Below, one piece after another: positions 20,031-28,183 of a stretch of DNA of 64,000 nt. The DNA is from VRUE01 sp963774555 (lineage in GTDB: Bacteria > Actinomycetota > Thermoleophilia > Solirubrobacterales > 70-9). Where the stretch lies: positions 1,116,001 through 1,180,000 of the forward strand of contig CAVZFL010000001.1 in assembly GCA_963774555.1 (NCBI GenBank), written 5' to 3'. The notes under the pieces are model-generated. The model did not search any database, was not told where the DNA came from, and was given only the letters and a program-made list of their open reading frames with translations. The position numbers and the translations under genes were made by a program. Numbering within the stretch: position 1 is the first letter of the stretch; each line of letters opens with the position of its first letter.

Positions 20031-20064
20031 TATAGATAGACTGATTGACTGGTCAGTCAACCAG
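20031..20064. promoter_or_regulatory. promoter and TetR-type operator of the etf operon
   Basis: A -10-like TATAGA at 20031-20036 is followed by a 24-base dyad, 20041-20064: CTGATTGACT, spacer GGTC, AGTCAACCAG. The core TTGACTGGTCAGTCAA is symmetric in its outer six bases. Sites with TGAC..GTCA half-sites are typical of TetR-family repressors of fatty-acid catabolism in actinobacteria. A strong AAGGAGG at 20089-20095 then precedes the TTG start of etfB. Confidence 0.6.
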
Positions 20065-20103
20065 CTTGAACCCAGCTCGAGAACAGCCAAGGAGGCTTGA
20101 AAC

Positions 20104-20895
20104 TTGAAGATCTGCGTCCTGGTCAAGGAGGTTCCGGACGCCGCCGTTCAGAAGCGCATCGACTCCAGCACGATGCGACTGGACCGCAGCGGCGAGAAGA
20201 ACCTGAACCCCTTCGACACACATGCAATCGAGGCCGCCATGCAGATCAAGGAGGGCGGCGCGATCCCGGTCGAGGAGGTCATCGCGGTGACGATGGGCCC
20301 CGACTCCGCCGTCCGCGCTCTGCACAAGGCGGTAGCGCTCGGAGCCGATCGCTCCGTGCACCTCTCCGACGCTGCGCTCAGCGGCTCCGACGTCTGCGCC
20401 ACCGGCTACTCGCTGGCCAAGGTGCTCGAGGCCGAGAGCCCGGATCTGGTCCTGCTCGGCCAGCAGTCCGATGACGGCGAGTGCTACACGATTGGCGCCG
20501 TCGTCGCCGACCACCTGAAGATGCCCTCGCTGACCCAGGTGATCAAGATCGACGTCGCCGACGGCAAGCTGCGCTGCGAGCGCCAGGCCGAGTACGGCTA
20601 CGACACGGTCGAGGTCGAGCTGCCCGCCGTGATCAGCGTCGGCGACGCGATCAACGAGCCGCGCTACCCGAGCCTGAAGGCGATCATGGGGGCGAAGAAG
20701 AAACCCCTCGACGCCAAGGCGACCGGTGACGTCGGCATCGACGGTGGCATGGTCGGCGAGGCCGGCTCCAAGACATCGGTCCTTGCCCTCAACCCGCCGC
20801 CCGCGAAGCAGGCCGGCGAGATCATCGAGGACGAGGACACCAACGAGACGGTCGAAAAGATCGTCGCCTGGCTTGACGAGAGGAAGCTGATCTAG
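20104..20895 (+). CDS. etfB: electron transfer flavoprotein beta subunit
   Basis: This 263-residue beta subunit of ETF starts at a TTG, supported by AAGGAGG eight bases upstream and by the standard N-terminus KICVLVKEVPDAA. Visible motifs are NPFDTHAIEAA, VTMGPDSAVRALHKAVALGAD and the AMP-binding GQQSDDGECYTIGAVVAD. ETF accepts electrons from acyl-CoA dehydrogenases and passes them to ETF:quinone oxidoreductase, and all three components are adjacent here. The stop is directly followed by the etfA ATG. The dyad at 20041-20064 is probably its operator. Confidence 0.95.
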   Translation: MKICVLVKEVPDAAVQKRIDSSTMRLDRSGEKNLNPFDTHAIEAAMQIKEGGAIPVEEVIAVTMGPDSAVRALHKAVALGADRSVHLSDAALSGSDVCATGYSLAKVLEAESPDLVLLGQQSDDGECYTIGAVVADHLKMPSLTQVIKIDVADGKLRCERQAEYGYDTVEVELPAVISVGDAINEPRYPSLKAIMGAKKKPLDAKATGDVGIDGGMVGEAGSKTSVLALNPPPAKQAGEIIEDEDTNETVEKIVAWLDERKLI

Positions 20896-21870
20896 ATGGC
20901 AGGCATCCTGACCTACGCCCTGCACGACGACGAGGGCAACTTCAACAAGAACTCGCTCGGGGCGATCTCCGAGGCGGCCAAGCTGGCCGGTGAAATCGGC
21001 GGCGAAGCCGCCGCGCTGGTGGTCGGCGACATCGCCGACGACGCCTGCGCCTCGCTCGGCAACTGGGGCGCGGCGAAGGTCTACCGCGCCAAGGACGTGC
21101 CCGAGGGGCTGGCCCAGCCGATCGTCGACGCGATGGCCAAGGTCATCACCGACGAGGGCTTCAGCTACGCCCTCTTCGGCGGCGGCCTGCTCGGCTTCGA
21201 GATCGGCGCCGGCCTGACGGCACGCCTCAACGCCGGCGTGACGATGGAGGTGACCGAGGTCAAGGCGCAGGACGGCAAGCTCGTGGTCGAGCGCCCGATC
21301 CTGCAGGACTCCCAGATCGCCGACGTCGGCTACGTCTCGGAGCCCGGCATCATCATCGGCCGCCTCAACGCCTTCGACGCCAACGAGAGCGGCGGCACGG
21401 CCGAGGTCGTCGACGTCGCGGTCGAGCTCTCGCCCTGGTCCTCCAAGGCCAAATTGGTCCAGCGCGGCGAGCAGCGCGGTGCCGACGTCAACATCGAGGA
21501 CGCCGAGATCCTCGTCGGCGGCGGCCGCGGCCTCGGCGCGGCCGAGGGCTTCAAGCAGTGCGAGGAGCTGGCCGAGGCGATGGGCGGGGCGGTTGCCGCG
21601 ACCCGCGCCGTGGTCGACGCGGGCTGGTACCCCTACGCGGCCCAGATCGGCCAGACCGGCAAGACGGTCGCGCCGAAGCTCTACCTGGCCGCCGGCATCT
21701 CCGGCGCGATCCAGCACAAGGTCGGGATGCAGAGCTCGGAGAACATCCTCGCGATCAACAAGGACCAGAACGCGCCGATCTTCGAGTTCTCGGATCTCGG
21801 CGTGGTGGGCGACCTGCACAAGATCGTCCCCAAGCTGACCGAGGCGATCAAGGCGAAGAAGGGCGGCTGA
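20896..21870 (+). CDS. etfA: electron transfer flavoprotein alpha subunit
   Basis: A 324-residue alpha subunit carrying the FAD-binding C-terminal domain: LVGGGRGLGAAEGFKQCEELAEAMGGAVAATRAVVDAGW, then QIGQTGKTVAPKLYLAAGISGAIQHKVGM, the signature that holds the FAD. The ending includes AINKDQNAPIFEFSDLGVVGDLHKIVPKL. It begins on the base after the etfB stop and is 43 bases ahead of the ETF-QO gene, so all three are one operon. No anomalies are seen. Confidence 0.96.
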   Translation: MAGILTYALHDDEGNFNKNSLGAISEAAKLAGEIGGEAAALVVGDIADDACASLGNWGAAKVYRAKDVPEGLAQPIVDAMAKVITDEGFSYALFGGGLLGFEIGAGLTARLNAGVTMEVTEVKAQDGKLVVERPILQDSQIADVGYVSEPGIIIGRLNAFDANESGGTAEVVDVAVELSPWSSKAKLVQRGEQRGADVNIEDAEILVGGGRGLGAAEGFKQCEELAEAMGGAVAATRAVVDAGWYPYAAQIGQTGKTVAPKLYLAAGISGAIQHKVGMQSSENILAINKDQNAPIFEFSDLGVVGDLHKIVPKLTEAIKAKKGG

Positions 21871-21913
21871 GCGAGAGCTCGGTCGTCCCGTCCAAGGCAA
21901 AGGAGATACAGCG

Positions 21914-23611
21914 ATGCCGGCAGTAGCGCCCAGCGAGTTCCCGCCGCCCTTCGACGCGGCCGACGTGATCGGCCCGCCGACCGACCCGGCGGACGAGCGA
22001 ATCGAGGTCGGCATCGCGATCGTCGGGGGTGGGCCGGCCGGGCTCGCCTGCGCCAACAAGGTCATGCAGCTGCTCGAGAACGAGCCGGAGCTGACCGAGA
22101 AGCTCGGCGAAGTGCCGGTGGCTGTGATCGAGAAGGGCAAGGTCGCGGGGGCGCACCTGCTCTCCGGGGCGAACATGAAGCCTTCGGCGATGGAAGAGCT
22201 CTTCCCCGACCTGCCCAAGTCGGAGTGGCCCGTGTACCAAGAGGTGACGAAGGACGCGGTCTACCTGCTGACCAAGAGCAAAGCAATCCCGCTGAAGCCG
22301 CCGCCGCCGAACTTCCGCAACCACGGCAACTACGTCACCTCGGTCTCGAAGCTCGCTCGCTTCCTTGCCGAGAAAGCCGAGGAGGCCGGCGTTTACATTC
22401 TCTCCGAGACCGCAGCGACCAAGCTGCTGGTCGAGGATCGCGTCGTCAAGGGAGTGCGCTCCGGCGATCGCGGCCGCGGCAAGGAGGGCGAAGAGCTCGG
22501 CAACTTCGAGCCAGGCTCCGATGTCGTCGCCAAGGCGACGGTGCTGGCCGAGGGCACGGTCGGCCACCTCACCTACGCTGCCTACGACTACTTCGACCTG
22601 CACGGCGCCGACCCGATGCGCTGGGAGATCGGCGTCAAGGAGGTCTGGGAGGTGGAGAAGCCGCTTGATCGGGTGATCCACACCATGGGGTGGCCACTGC
22701 GCAAGGGCGCCAAATACAACGAGTTCGGCGGCAGCTTCATCTACCCGATGGGTGAGGACAAGGTCTGCCTCGGCCTCGTCGTCGGCCTCGACTACACCGA
22801 CGCGACCTTCAGCTGTCACGACGCCTTGCAGCTGATGAAGACGCACCCCTTCATCGAGAAGATGCTGAAGGGGGGCAAGCGGGTCGCTTGGGGGGCTAAG
22901 ACGATTCCCTCCGGCGGCTACTACGCGATGCCCAAGCGCCTCGCCGTCCCCGGGATGGTCATCGCCGGCGATGCCGCCAGCATGGTCAACATTCCGACGC
23001 TGAAGGGTGTCCACTACGCGATGCACGCCGGGATGTACGCGGCGGAATCAATCGTCGACGCGCTCAAGCAGGACTCGGTCAACTTCGAGGCCTACGACGA
23101 GAAGGTCCGCAAATCGAGCATCGAGAAGGACCTCTTCAAGTCGCGCAACGTCCGCCAGGCGTTCTCCAGGGGCTTCTTCGTCGGCGGAGCAGTTGCCAAC
23201 GCTTGGGCGATGACCAACGGCATCCTGCCGCCGGGCCATTGGAAGGGGGAGGACGACGCCGAGAACGCGATGGAGATCGGCAAGGCGGGCGACATGTACG
23301 TCAAGCCCGACAACGAGCTCACCTTCGCCAAGCTCGACTCGGTCTTCCTCTCCGGCAACGCGACCCGCGACGACGCGCCCAACCACGTCCGCATCCAGAC
23401 CAAGGTGCCGCGCGAGATCGCTCAGACCTGGGTCTCGATGTGTCCGGCCCAGGTCTACGAGATCCCCGACGAGCAGCTCGAGAACGGCGCCGCCGAGGTC
23501 GACGTCCACGTCACCGCCTCCAACTGCGTGCAGTGCGGCGCGATCACCGCCAAGGGCGGGCGCCTGACGCTGCCAGAGGGCGGCGACGGGCCGCTGTACC
23601 AAGAGACGTAG
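21914..23611 (+). CDS. electron transfer flavoprotein:quinone oxidoreductase (FixC/ETF-QO type)
   Basis: This 565-residue flavoprotein oxidises ETF and reduces quinone at the membrane. The N-terminal FAD site is IAIVGGGPAGLACANK (glycines at residues 38-43), and VIAGDAASMVNIPTLKGVHYAMHAGMYAAE binds the FAD pyrophosphate. The C-terminal iron-sulfur domain has Cys510, Cys538 and Cys541 (NCVQCGAI), but Ile544 stands where the fourth cluster Cys of classical ETF-QO would be (CxxCxxC). This could mean a 3Fe-type cluster, a different fourth ligand or no cluster. It completes the etf operon and links fatty-acid oxidation to respiration. Confidence 0.9.
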   Translation: MPAVAPSEFPPPFDAADVIGPPTDPADERIEVGIAIVGGGPAGLACANKVMQLLENEPELTEKLGEVPVAVIEKGKVAGAHLLSGANMKPSAMEELFPDLPKSEWPVYQEVTKDAVYLLTKSKAIPLKPPPPNFRNHGNYVTSVSKLARFLAEKAEEAGVYILSETAATKLLVEDRVVKGVRSGDRGRGKEGEELGNFEPGSDVVAKATVLAEGTVGHLTYAAYDYFDLHGADPMRWEIGVKEVWEVEKPLDRVIHTMGWPLRKGAKYNEFGGSFIYPMGEDKVCLGLVVGLDYTDATFSCHDALQLMKTHPFIEKMLKGGKRVAWGAKTIPSGGYYAMPKRLAVPGMVIAGDAASMVNIPTLKGVHYAMHAGMYAAESIVDALKQDSVNFEAYDEKVRKSSIEKDLFKSRNVRQAFSRGFFVGGAVANAWAMTNGILPPGHWKGEDDAENAMEIGKAGDMYVKPDNELTFAKLDSVFLSGNATRDDAPNHVRIQTKVPREIAQTWVSMCPAQVYEIPDEQLENGAAEVDVHVTASNCVQCGAITAKGGRLTLPEGGDGPLYQET

Positions 23612-23655
23612 TTCTGCACCAAGACGTTTGAGTCTCGCTGGGTTCTGCGCGCCAC

Positions 23656-23880
23656 ATGCGCGTTGCGACCCTCTACGGTCGAGCGATGCTCATCAGCACT
23701 GCCGCCACAGGTACCGGGTTTGTTGCTGCGTCGATTGCGGTATTCGGATTTCTCCTCCATGTGGTGCCGGTCTTTTCCGGCGCGCGGGAGGTCACGATTC
23801 GCCGGGCTACTGCGGCCGGCGGTCTGGCCGGGTTCATCGGAGCCGTCGGTGTAATTCTTTTGTCTGCAATTGCTGGTTAG
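23656..23880 (+). CDS. small two-helix membrane protein, unknown function
   Basis: The ORF reads 74 residues from ATG 23656 and 61 from an in-frame ATG at 23696, the likelier start because the hydrophobic protein begins there (MLISTAATGTGFVAASIAVF). It has two predicted membrane spans, a first one ending around FLLHVVPVF and a second, GFIGAVGVILLSAIAG, with a short basic loop REVTIRRAT between. No family is recognised. It is followed nine bases later by another small membrane gene, and the pair may be co-transcribed. Confidence 0.45.
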   Translation: MRVATLYGRAMLISTAATGTGFVAASIAVFGFLLHVVPVFSGAREVTIRRATAAGGLAGFIGAVGVILLSAIAG

Positions 23881-23889
23881 AATGGAGCC

Positions 23890-24108
23890 ATGAGCGAACT
23901 AAAGGCAATGGGGCTGGTAGCGGTGGGGATGTCTCTCCTCTTCATTGTCTTCTCCGCTGGAGTGATGATCGCCGAAGCCCCCGGAGAATTGCTGGCAGTC
24001 GCGCTCGGGCTTGCCGGTGCAATCGGTGGCTTTGCGATGGCTCGGGTCATCAAGCACTATGAAGCGACGGGGGAGCGCCGGAAACGGGAAGAGATACTTT
24101 TGCGCTAG
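23890..24108 (+). CDS. small two-helix membrane protein, unknown function
   Basis: A 72-residue protein with two hydrophobic segments, LVAVGMSLLFIVFSAGVMIA and LLAVALGLAGAIGGFAMARV, and a charged C-terminal tail (KHYEATGERRKREEILLR) likely in the cytoplasm. A GGAG precedes the ATG by four bases. It sits nine bases after the preceding small membrane gene and ends 82 bases before the convergent glycosyltransferase-like gene. No homologous family is recognised. Confidence 0.5.
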   Translation: MSELKAMGLVAVGMSLLFIVFSAGVMIAEAPGELLAVALGLAGAIGGFAMARVIKHYEATGERRKREEILLR

Positions 24109-24190
24109 CGCCGAGTGGGCAGGGCGGGGACGGGCCGCCGTACCAAGAGGCCTGAGACCGGAGCGGTCTTTTCCCAGCGTTCCCCGCGGC

Positions 24191-26392
24191 CTACTGCCTG
24201 CCGCCGAACTGCGGCGGCAGCTGTCCGGGCGAGAGCTGTCCCGGTGGAAGGCGAAGCCCTCCTGTCGCCCCCGGCGGCAGGGAACGCGCGTAGGCGCAAC
24301 GGCTGGGGTCCAACGGGCCAGTGAGCCAGAAGAGGCCGGCGGGGAGCGCGCGCAGGATCGTCCTTGCCGTGCCGTCGGCGGCCGTCCAGGCGATCTGCGG
24401 CGGCGCCAGCGGCGAGCCCAGGTCTTCGGGGGTGATCAAAATCGCGTCGAAGCGCCCGGCGTCGACCAGCTCCCGCCAACGACGGCAGCTGGCGATCGGG
24501 GTGAGGCCGCCGGCGGGCTGTGGTTCTCCCAGGTAGCGAACTTCGTTGGCGAGGTCTTCGCCGTAGAGGACGTACTGACCGTAAGCGGCGGGCGTGCCGA
24601 CGATCCCAATCCGCAGGCCGCGCTGTTCCCGAGCCCACGCCTGAATCAGCCTCCATTGCGGGGTCGCGCGGAAGCCGGGGTTGTCCAGCGGCGGCGCGAC
24701 GTCGACCCGGTACCGGTCTTCGAAGTACTGGCGCTGCTGCACGTAGCCCGCGGCGACCGCGAGCGCGGCGACCGCGAGCGCGACCAGACGGCGGCGACCG
24801 GCCGATGGTGCACGCAGCAGCCATACCGGGACGAGGACGGCGGTCGCGCCGATCGCGAGGGCGCTGAAGGGCTGCGGCTGAACCCATTCCGCCGAGGCGA
24901 GGGCAGTCACCGCCACGACCAGCGCATAGGCGGGAAGCAGCACCCTCCGGGCGAGAATGCGCGACTCGCAGAGCGGCAGCAGGATCAGTCCGATCGCCAT
25001 CCCCGGAGCGGCGTAGCGCAGGTTGGAGGCGAACCCGTAGGGCCCTTCGTCCAGGCCGGAGGCCGAGATCGGGTTGAAGACGTGCGCGATCAGGATCGCC
25101 GCTCCGGCGAGCGCCAGGATGCGGATCGGCGCGCTGTGGCGGCGGCGCAGGCCGAGCACGATCCCGGCGAGCGCGGCGAAGAGGACGACGAACCACAGTG
25201 GGCCAAGGGTCTCGTCGAGCCCGGGGATGAAGAACTTGGCCCAGACGTGGTGGTTGGCGAGGTACTCGGATATCGAGTGCGCTGGCCGCGGATAGAGGTT
25301 CTCCTGGTTGGGACCCGGCAACGGGCCGGAGTTGATCCACGGCAGGGGATTCCCCGCATGGACCAGGTTGCGCAGGTACCAGAAGCCGCCGGTGGCAAGC
25401 AGGCCGCCGAGCCAGATTGCGGCGGGACGGCGACCCCTGACGCGCTCCATCCAGAGGATCCCGGCCGTGATCACGGCCACGGGGACCAGCATCGTCACCT
25501 TGGTGCCGATTGCGAGCCCGGCTGCCAGTGCCGCGACGGCAAGCGGCCCGGAGGAGATTCTCAGCTCCCCCGGACGCGGCTGGGCCGAGCCGGGAGGGCT
25601 GTCCGCCGCCCAACCGTTGGCGAGGATCGCCGCCGAGGCAGTCAGGCAGGCAAGGGCCATGATGTCGCTGGGGGCATTGCCGGCCTGCACCAGCATCATG
25701 TCGGAGTCGACGACGAGAACGGCGCCGAGCATGGTGACCGCGGCGAGGCCGAAGGGACGGCCGACGCACCAGGCGCCCAGCAGCGCGATGCCCATCCAGC
25801 CGAAGTTGAGCAACGGCGAGAGCAGGTCATTGCCGAGCGCGACCATGCCGATCGCGTGCAGCAGCTCGGAGTTGAGTGGGTAGTACCAGACGGCCAGCTT
25901 CAGCGGGTCGGTGAAGAGCAGCCCGTCGACCGAGCCCGTTTGTGCAAACCAGGCGGCGAAGGGCATGTGGTACCAGAGGCTGTCCTGGCGGTAGATACCG
26001 ACGTCAAGGCTCTGCAGGACCGGGCCGGCCCAGTGAACGGCGGTCAGCAGTGCCGCGCCGATCGCGATCCAGAAAGCGAGCCGGCCGCCGCCGGGTGCAG
26101 GGGGTGGCGGTGCGTTGCCGCCACCGGCGCCCCCCGGGTTCCAGCGGTTCAGGCCGAGGGCAAGGCCGACCGCCGCGATTGCCAGGGCCGGGGTGTCGAG
26201 CAGTCCAACGAGGCCGAGGATCTCGCCGGTGACCACAGCGACCGAGAGCGCCAGGACGATTCCGGCGAGCACGTCGGGGGCTCCGGTCCAGCTCGGCAGC
26301 AGCCAGGTGCGCAGGCTCCGCGCGCTCAGCCAGAACCCGCCGGCGATGACGCCGACGGCAGCGAGGCCGGCCAGGTATTCGACGACGTTCAT
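24191..26392 (-). CDS. polytopic GT-C-like membrane glycosyltransferase
   Basis: This 733-residue protein has about 12 hydrophobic segments and a soluble C-terminal domain of about 200 residues. The first large external loop contains LDVGIYRQDSLWYHMPFAAWF, with the acidic residue and DSLWYH pattern seen in GT-C enzymes of the PMT/GT39 type, which use polyprenyl-phosphate sugars outside the membrane. KPLKL..WYYPLNSELLHA and FWYLRNLVHAGNPLPW are further family-like stretches. The C-terminal domain (LRIGIVGTPAAYGQYVLYGE, DAILITPEDLGSP) resembles those found at the end of such transferases. The sugar donor and target are unknown. It is divergent from the secreted propeller genes. Confidence 0.65.
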   Translation of the reverse strand: MNVVEYLAGLAAVGVIAGGFWLSARSLRTWLLPSWTGAPDVLAGIVLALSVAVVTGEILGLVGLLDTPALAIAAVGLALGLNRWNPGGAGGGNAPPPPAPGGGRLAFWIAIGAALLTAVHWAGPVLQSLDVGIYRQDSLWYHMPFAAWFAQTGSVDGLLFTDPLKLAVWYYPLNSELLHAIGMVALGNDLLSPLLNFGWMGIALLGAWCVGRPFGLAAVTMLGAVLVVDSDMMLVQAGNAPSDIMALACLTASAAILANGWAADSPPGSAQPRPGELRISSGPLAVAALAAGLAIGTKVTMLVPVAVITAGILWMERVRGRRPAAIWLGGLLATGGFWYLRNLVHAGNPLPWINSGPLPGPNQENLYPRPAHSISEYLANHHVWAKFFIPGLDETLGPLWFVVLFAALAGIVLGLRRRHSAPIRILALAGAAILIAHVFNPISASGLDEGPYGFASNLRYAAPGMAIGLILLPLCESRILARRVLLPAYALVVAVTALASAEWVQPQPFSALAIGATAVLVPVWLLRAPSAGRRRLVALAVAALAVAAGYVQQRQYFEDRYRVDVAPPLDNPGFRATPQWRLIQAWAREQRGLRIGIVGTPAAYGQYVLYGEDLANEVRYLGEPQPAGGLTPIASCRRWRELVDAGRFDAILITPEDLGSPLAPPQIAWTAADGTARTILRALPAGLFWLTGPLDPSRCAYARSLPPGATGGLRLPPGQLSPGQLPPQFGGRQ

Positions 26393-26564
26393 CGCTTCGC
26401 TACGGGCAGCTTCCGCTCATCGGCCCGCGAGCATAGTGAGCGGCGTCCAAGGTGATCGCCGGGCTAATTGATATAAAACCGGGCCTGTAAACAGGGGCAA
26501 TGGTGTAAATACACCCGTCGATCTCGCTGAATTGCGAATCGAACTTCACATGAAAGGCTGAAAA

Positions 26565-28172
26565 ATGGGGGAAGTCACCGGGCTGATTGGCCGTTTCCGT
26601 ATGCGCTTCGCGATCTTGGTGAGTGCCGCGGCGCTGCTGGGATTCACGGCGCTGATCGTCTCGGCCAGCGACGACGGCGATGCGGCGTTCCCGGGCCTGA
26701 ACGGCAAAATCGCCTACTCCTCCGGTGCTGCCTATCAGACCTCGATCTGGTCCGCCAACGCTGACGGTACCTCGCCTACTCAGCTCACTGTTGGCAACAG
26801 CGACTACGGCCCGTCCTACTCCGCCGACGGCAGCAGGATTGCCTTTGGCCGCGAAAACGGGGTCTACGTGATGAATGCGGACGGCTCTGGCCTGACCCAG
26901 CTGGCGGCCGGCAGCAGCTCGAATTCGAACAACACGACGTGGCAGGAAAATTACGACGACCCCCGTTCCACCGAAGTGATCCCCTTCGTCAGGATCCAGA
27001 CCTACACCGAAACCTGGCAGCGGATGAGCAGTCCTGCCTTTTCGCCAGACGGCTCGCAGTTGGTCGTGTCCGAAAGCAAGGGGAAATACAAAGGCGCGAG
27101 CATTTGTGCCGTCGAAGCGATGAACGACCCGGAATGCATCAGTGGCTACGGATCGACCGAAGGCTCGTACTTCAACTACGAAGAAGAATGCGCGGGATGC
27201 GTATCGCACATCGTCACGATCAGCTCCACCACCGGCGCCCCGACCGGGGAAGTGACACCGCCCTCCTCGACCAACGAAGACTACGGTCCGACCTATGCCG
27301 CCAACGGGGCGATTGCGTTCTCCCGTTGGTCCGGCCCGCACTCGATGATCTACATGGTTAGTTCTCCCGGCGCGGCTCCGGTGGCGGTGACCTCCGGGCC
27401 GACTGATTACGCGCCGAACTTCTCCCCCGACGGCTCGAAGATCGTCTTCGAGCACGGCAGCCGTGAAATCGGGGTGGTCGGCTCCGGTGGCGGCCCGGTC
27501 ACGCTTCTCCAGGCGCTTCCGCTTCCACCCGGAACCACCAACAGCTACGTCTCGTCACCCGCATTCTCGCCCGACGGATCGAAGGTCGTGTTCGAACGCG
27601 GCGCTTTCGGCTCCCAGGGCAAGATCGACCAGGGCATCTACACGATGGGCGTCGACGGGTCCGGCCTGACCAAGGTCGTCAACGACGCCTACGGCCCCGA
27701 CTGGCAGCCGGTGAAACCGCCGCCCCCGCCGGTACCGGCCAGCGGCAAAGCGAAGAAAGGCGCGATCAAGCTCAACAAGAAGCACCAGGTCGTGATCGGG
27801 ACGATCGTCTGCGGCAGTTCACCCTGCACTCTCAAAGTGCTCTCGGCATTGCTGAAAATCAGCGAGCCGAAATCGGGCAAAAAACACGGTCACGGGAAAA
27901 ATTCGACCGCCAGCAAGAAGGGGAAGAACGCCGGCAAGGCCTACTCGGTCGCTGTCGCCGTGCCGAAAAAACTCGCGCCTGGCAAAAAAGGCGCGGTGAA
28001 GGTGACGGTTGCCGGAAAGGCGCTGGCGGCCCTCGGCCAGGCAGGCAAGGGTGCCTTGACCGTCAAGATTGGAGTCACCGAAGGGCTCGGCAAACAGGTG
28101 GTGACGTTGAAATCAACGTTGAAGCCATCGCCGGCGGCCGGGAAGCCGCATAAGAAGAAGTCCAAGCACTAG
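26565..28172 (+). CDS. secreted TolB/PD40-type beta-propeller protein, paralog A
   Basis: The 535-residue product has an N-terminal signal-anchor (FAILVSAAALLGFTALIVSAS). It then has PD40/TolB-like propeller blades recognisable by IWSANADGTSPTQLT, PSYSADGSRIAFGREN, APNFSPDGSKIVFE and PAFSPDGSKVVFERG. A proline-rich hinge (KPPPPPVPASGKAKKG) leads to a C-terminal beta domain with IGTIVCGSSPCTLKV and a lysine-rich tail. It is probably exported and bound to the surface. The next gene is a paralog 11 bases on, with the same layout, so this is a tandem duplication. The ligand is unknown. Confidence 0.8.
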   Translation: MGEVTGLIGRFRMRFAILVSAAALLGFTALIVSASDDGDAAFPGLNGKIAYSSGAAYQTSIWSANADGTSPTQLTVGNSDYGPSYSADGSRIAFGRENGVYVMNADGSGLTQLAAGSSSNSNNTTWQENYDDPRSTEVIPFVRIQTYTETWQRMSSPAFSPDGSQLVVSESKGKYKGASICAVEAMNDPECISGYGSTEGSYFNYEEECAGCVSHIVTISSTTGAPTGEVTPPSSTNEDYGPTYAANGAIAFSRWSGPHSMIYMVSSPGAAPVAVTSGPTDYAPNFSPDGSKIVFEHGSREIGVVGSGGGPVTLLQALPLPPGTTNSYVSSPAFSPDGSKVVFERGAFGSQGKIDQGIYTMGVDGSGLTKVVNDAYGPDWQPVKPPPPPVPASGKAKKGAIKLNKKHQVVIGTIVCGSSPCTLKVLSALLKISEPKSGKKHGHGKNSTASKKGKNAGKAYSVAVAVPKKLAPGKKGAVKVTVAGKALAALGQAGKGALTVKIGVTEGLGKQVVTLKSTLKPSPAAGKPHKKKSKH

Positions 28173-28183
28173 GGTCCCCGGAT

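Noticed and set aside
20053..22218. 721-codon minus-strand frame opposite etfB-etfA
   Set aside because: Mirrors the codon pattern of the etf genes and has no recognisable domain.
24011..26455. 814-codon plus-strand frame opposite the membrane glycosyltransferase
   Set aside because: Low-complexity, charged and repetitive translation; the minus strand shows membrane helices and GT-C motifs, so the plus frame is an artefact of GC skew.
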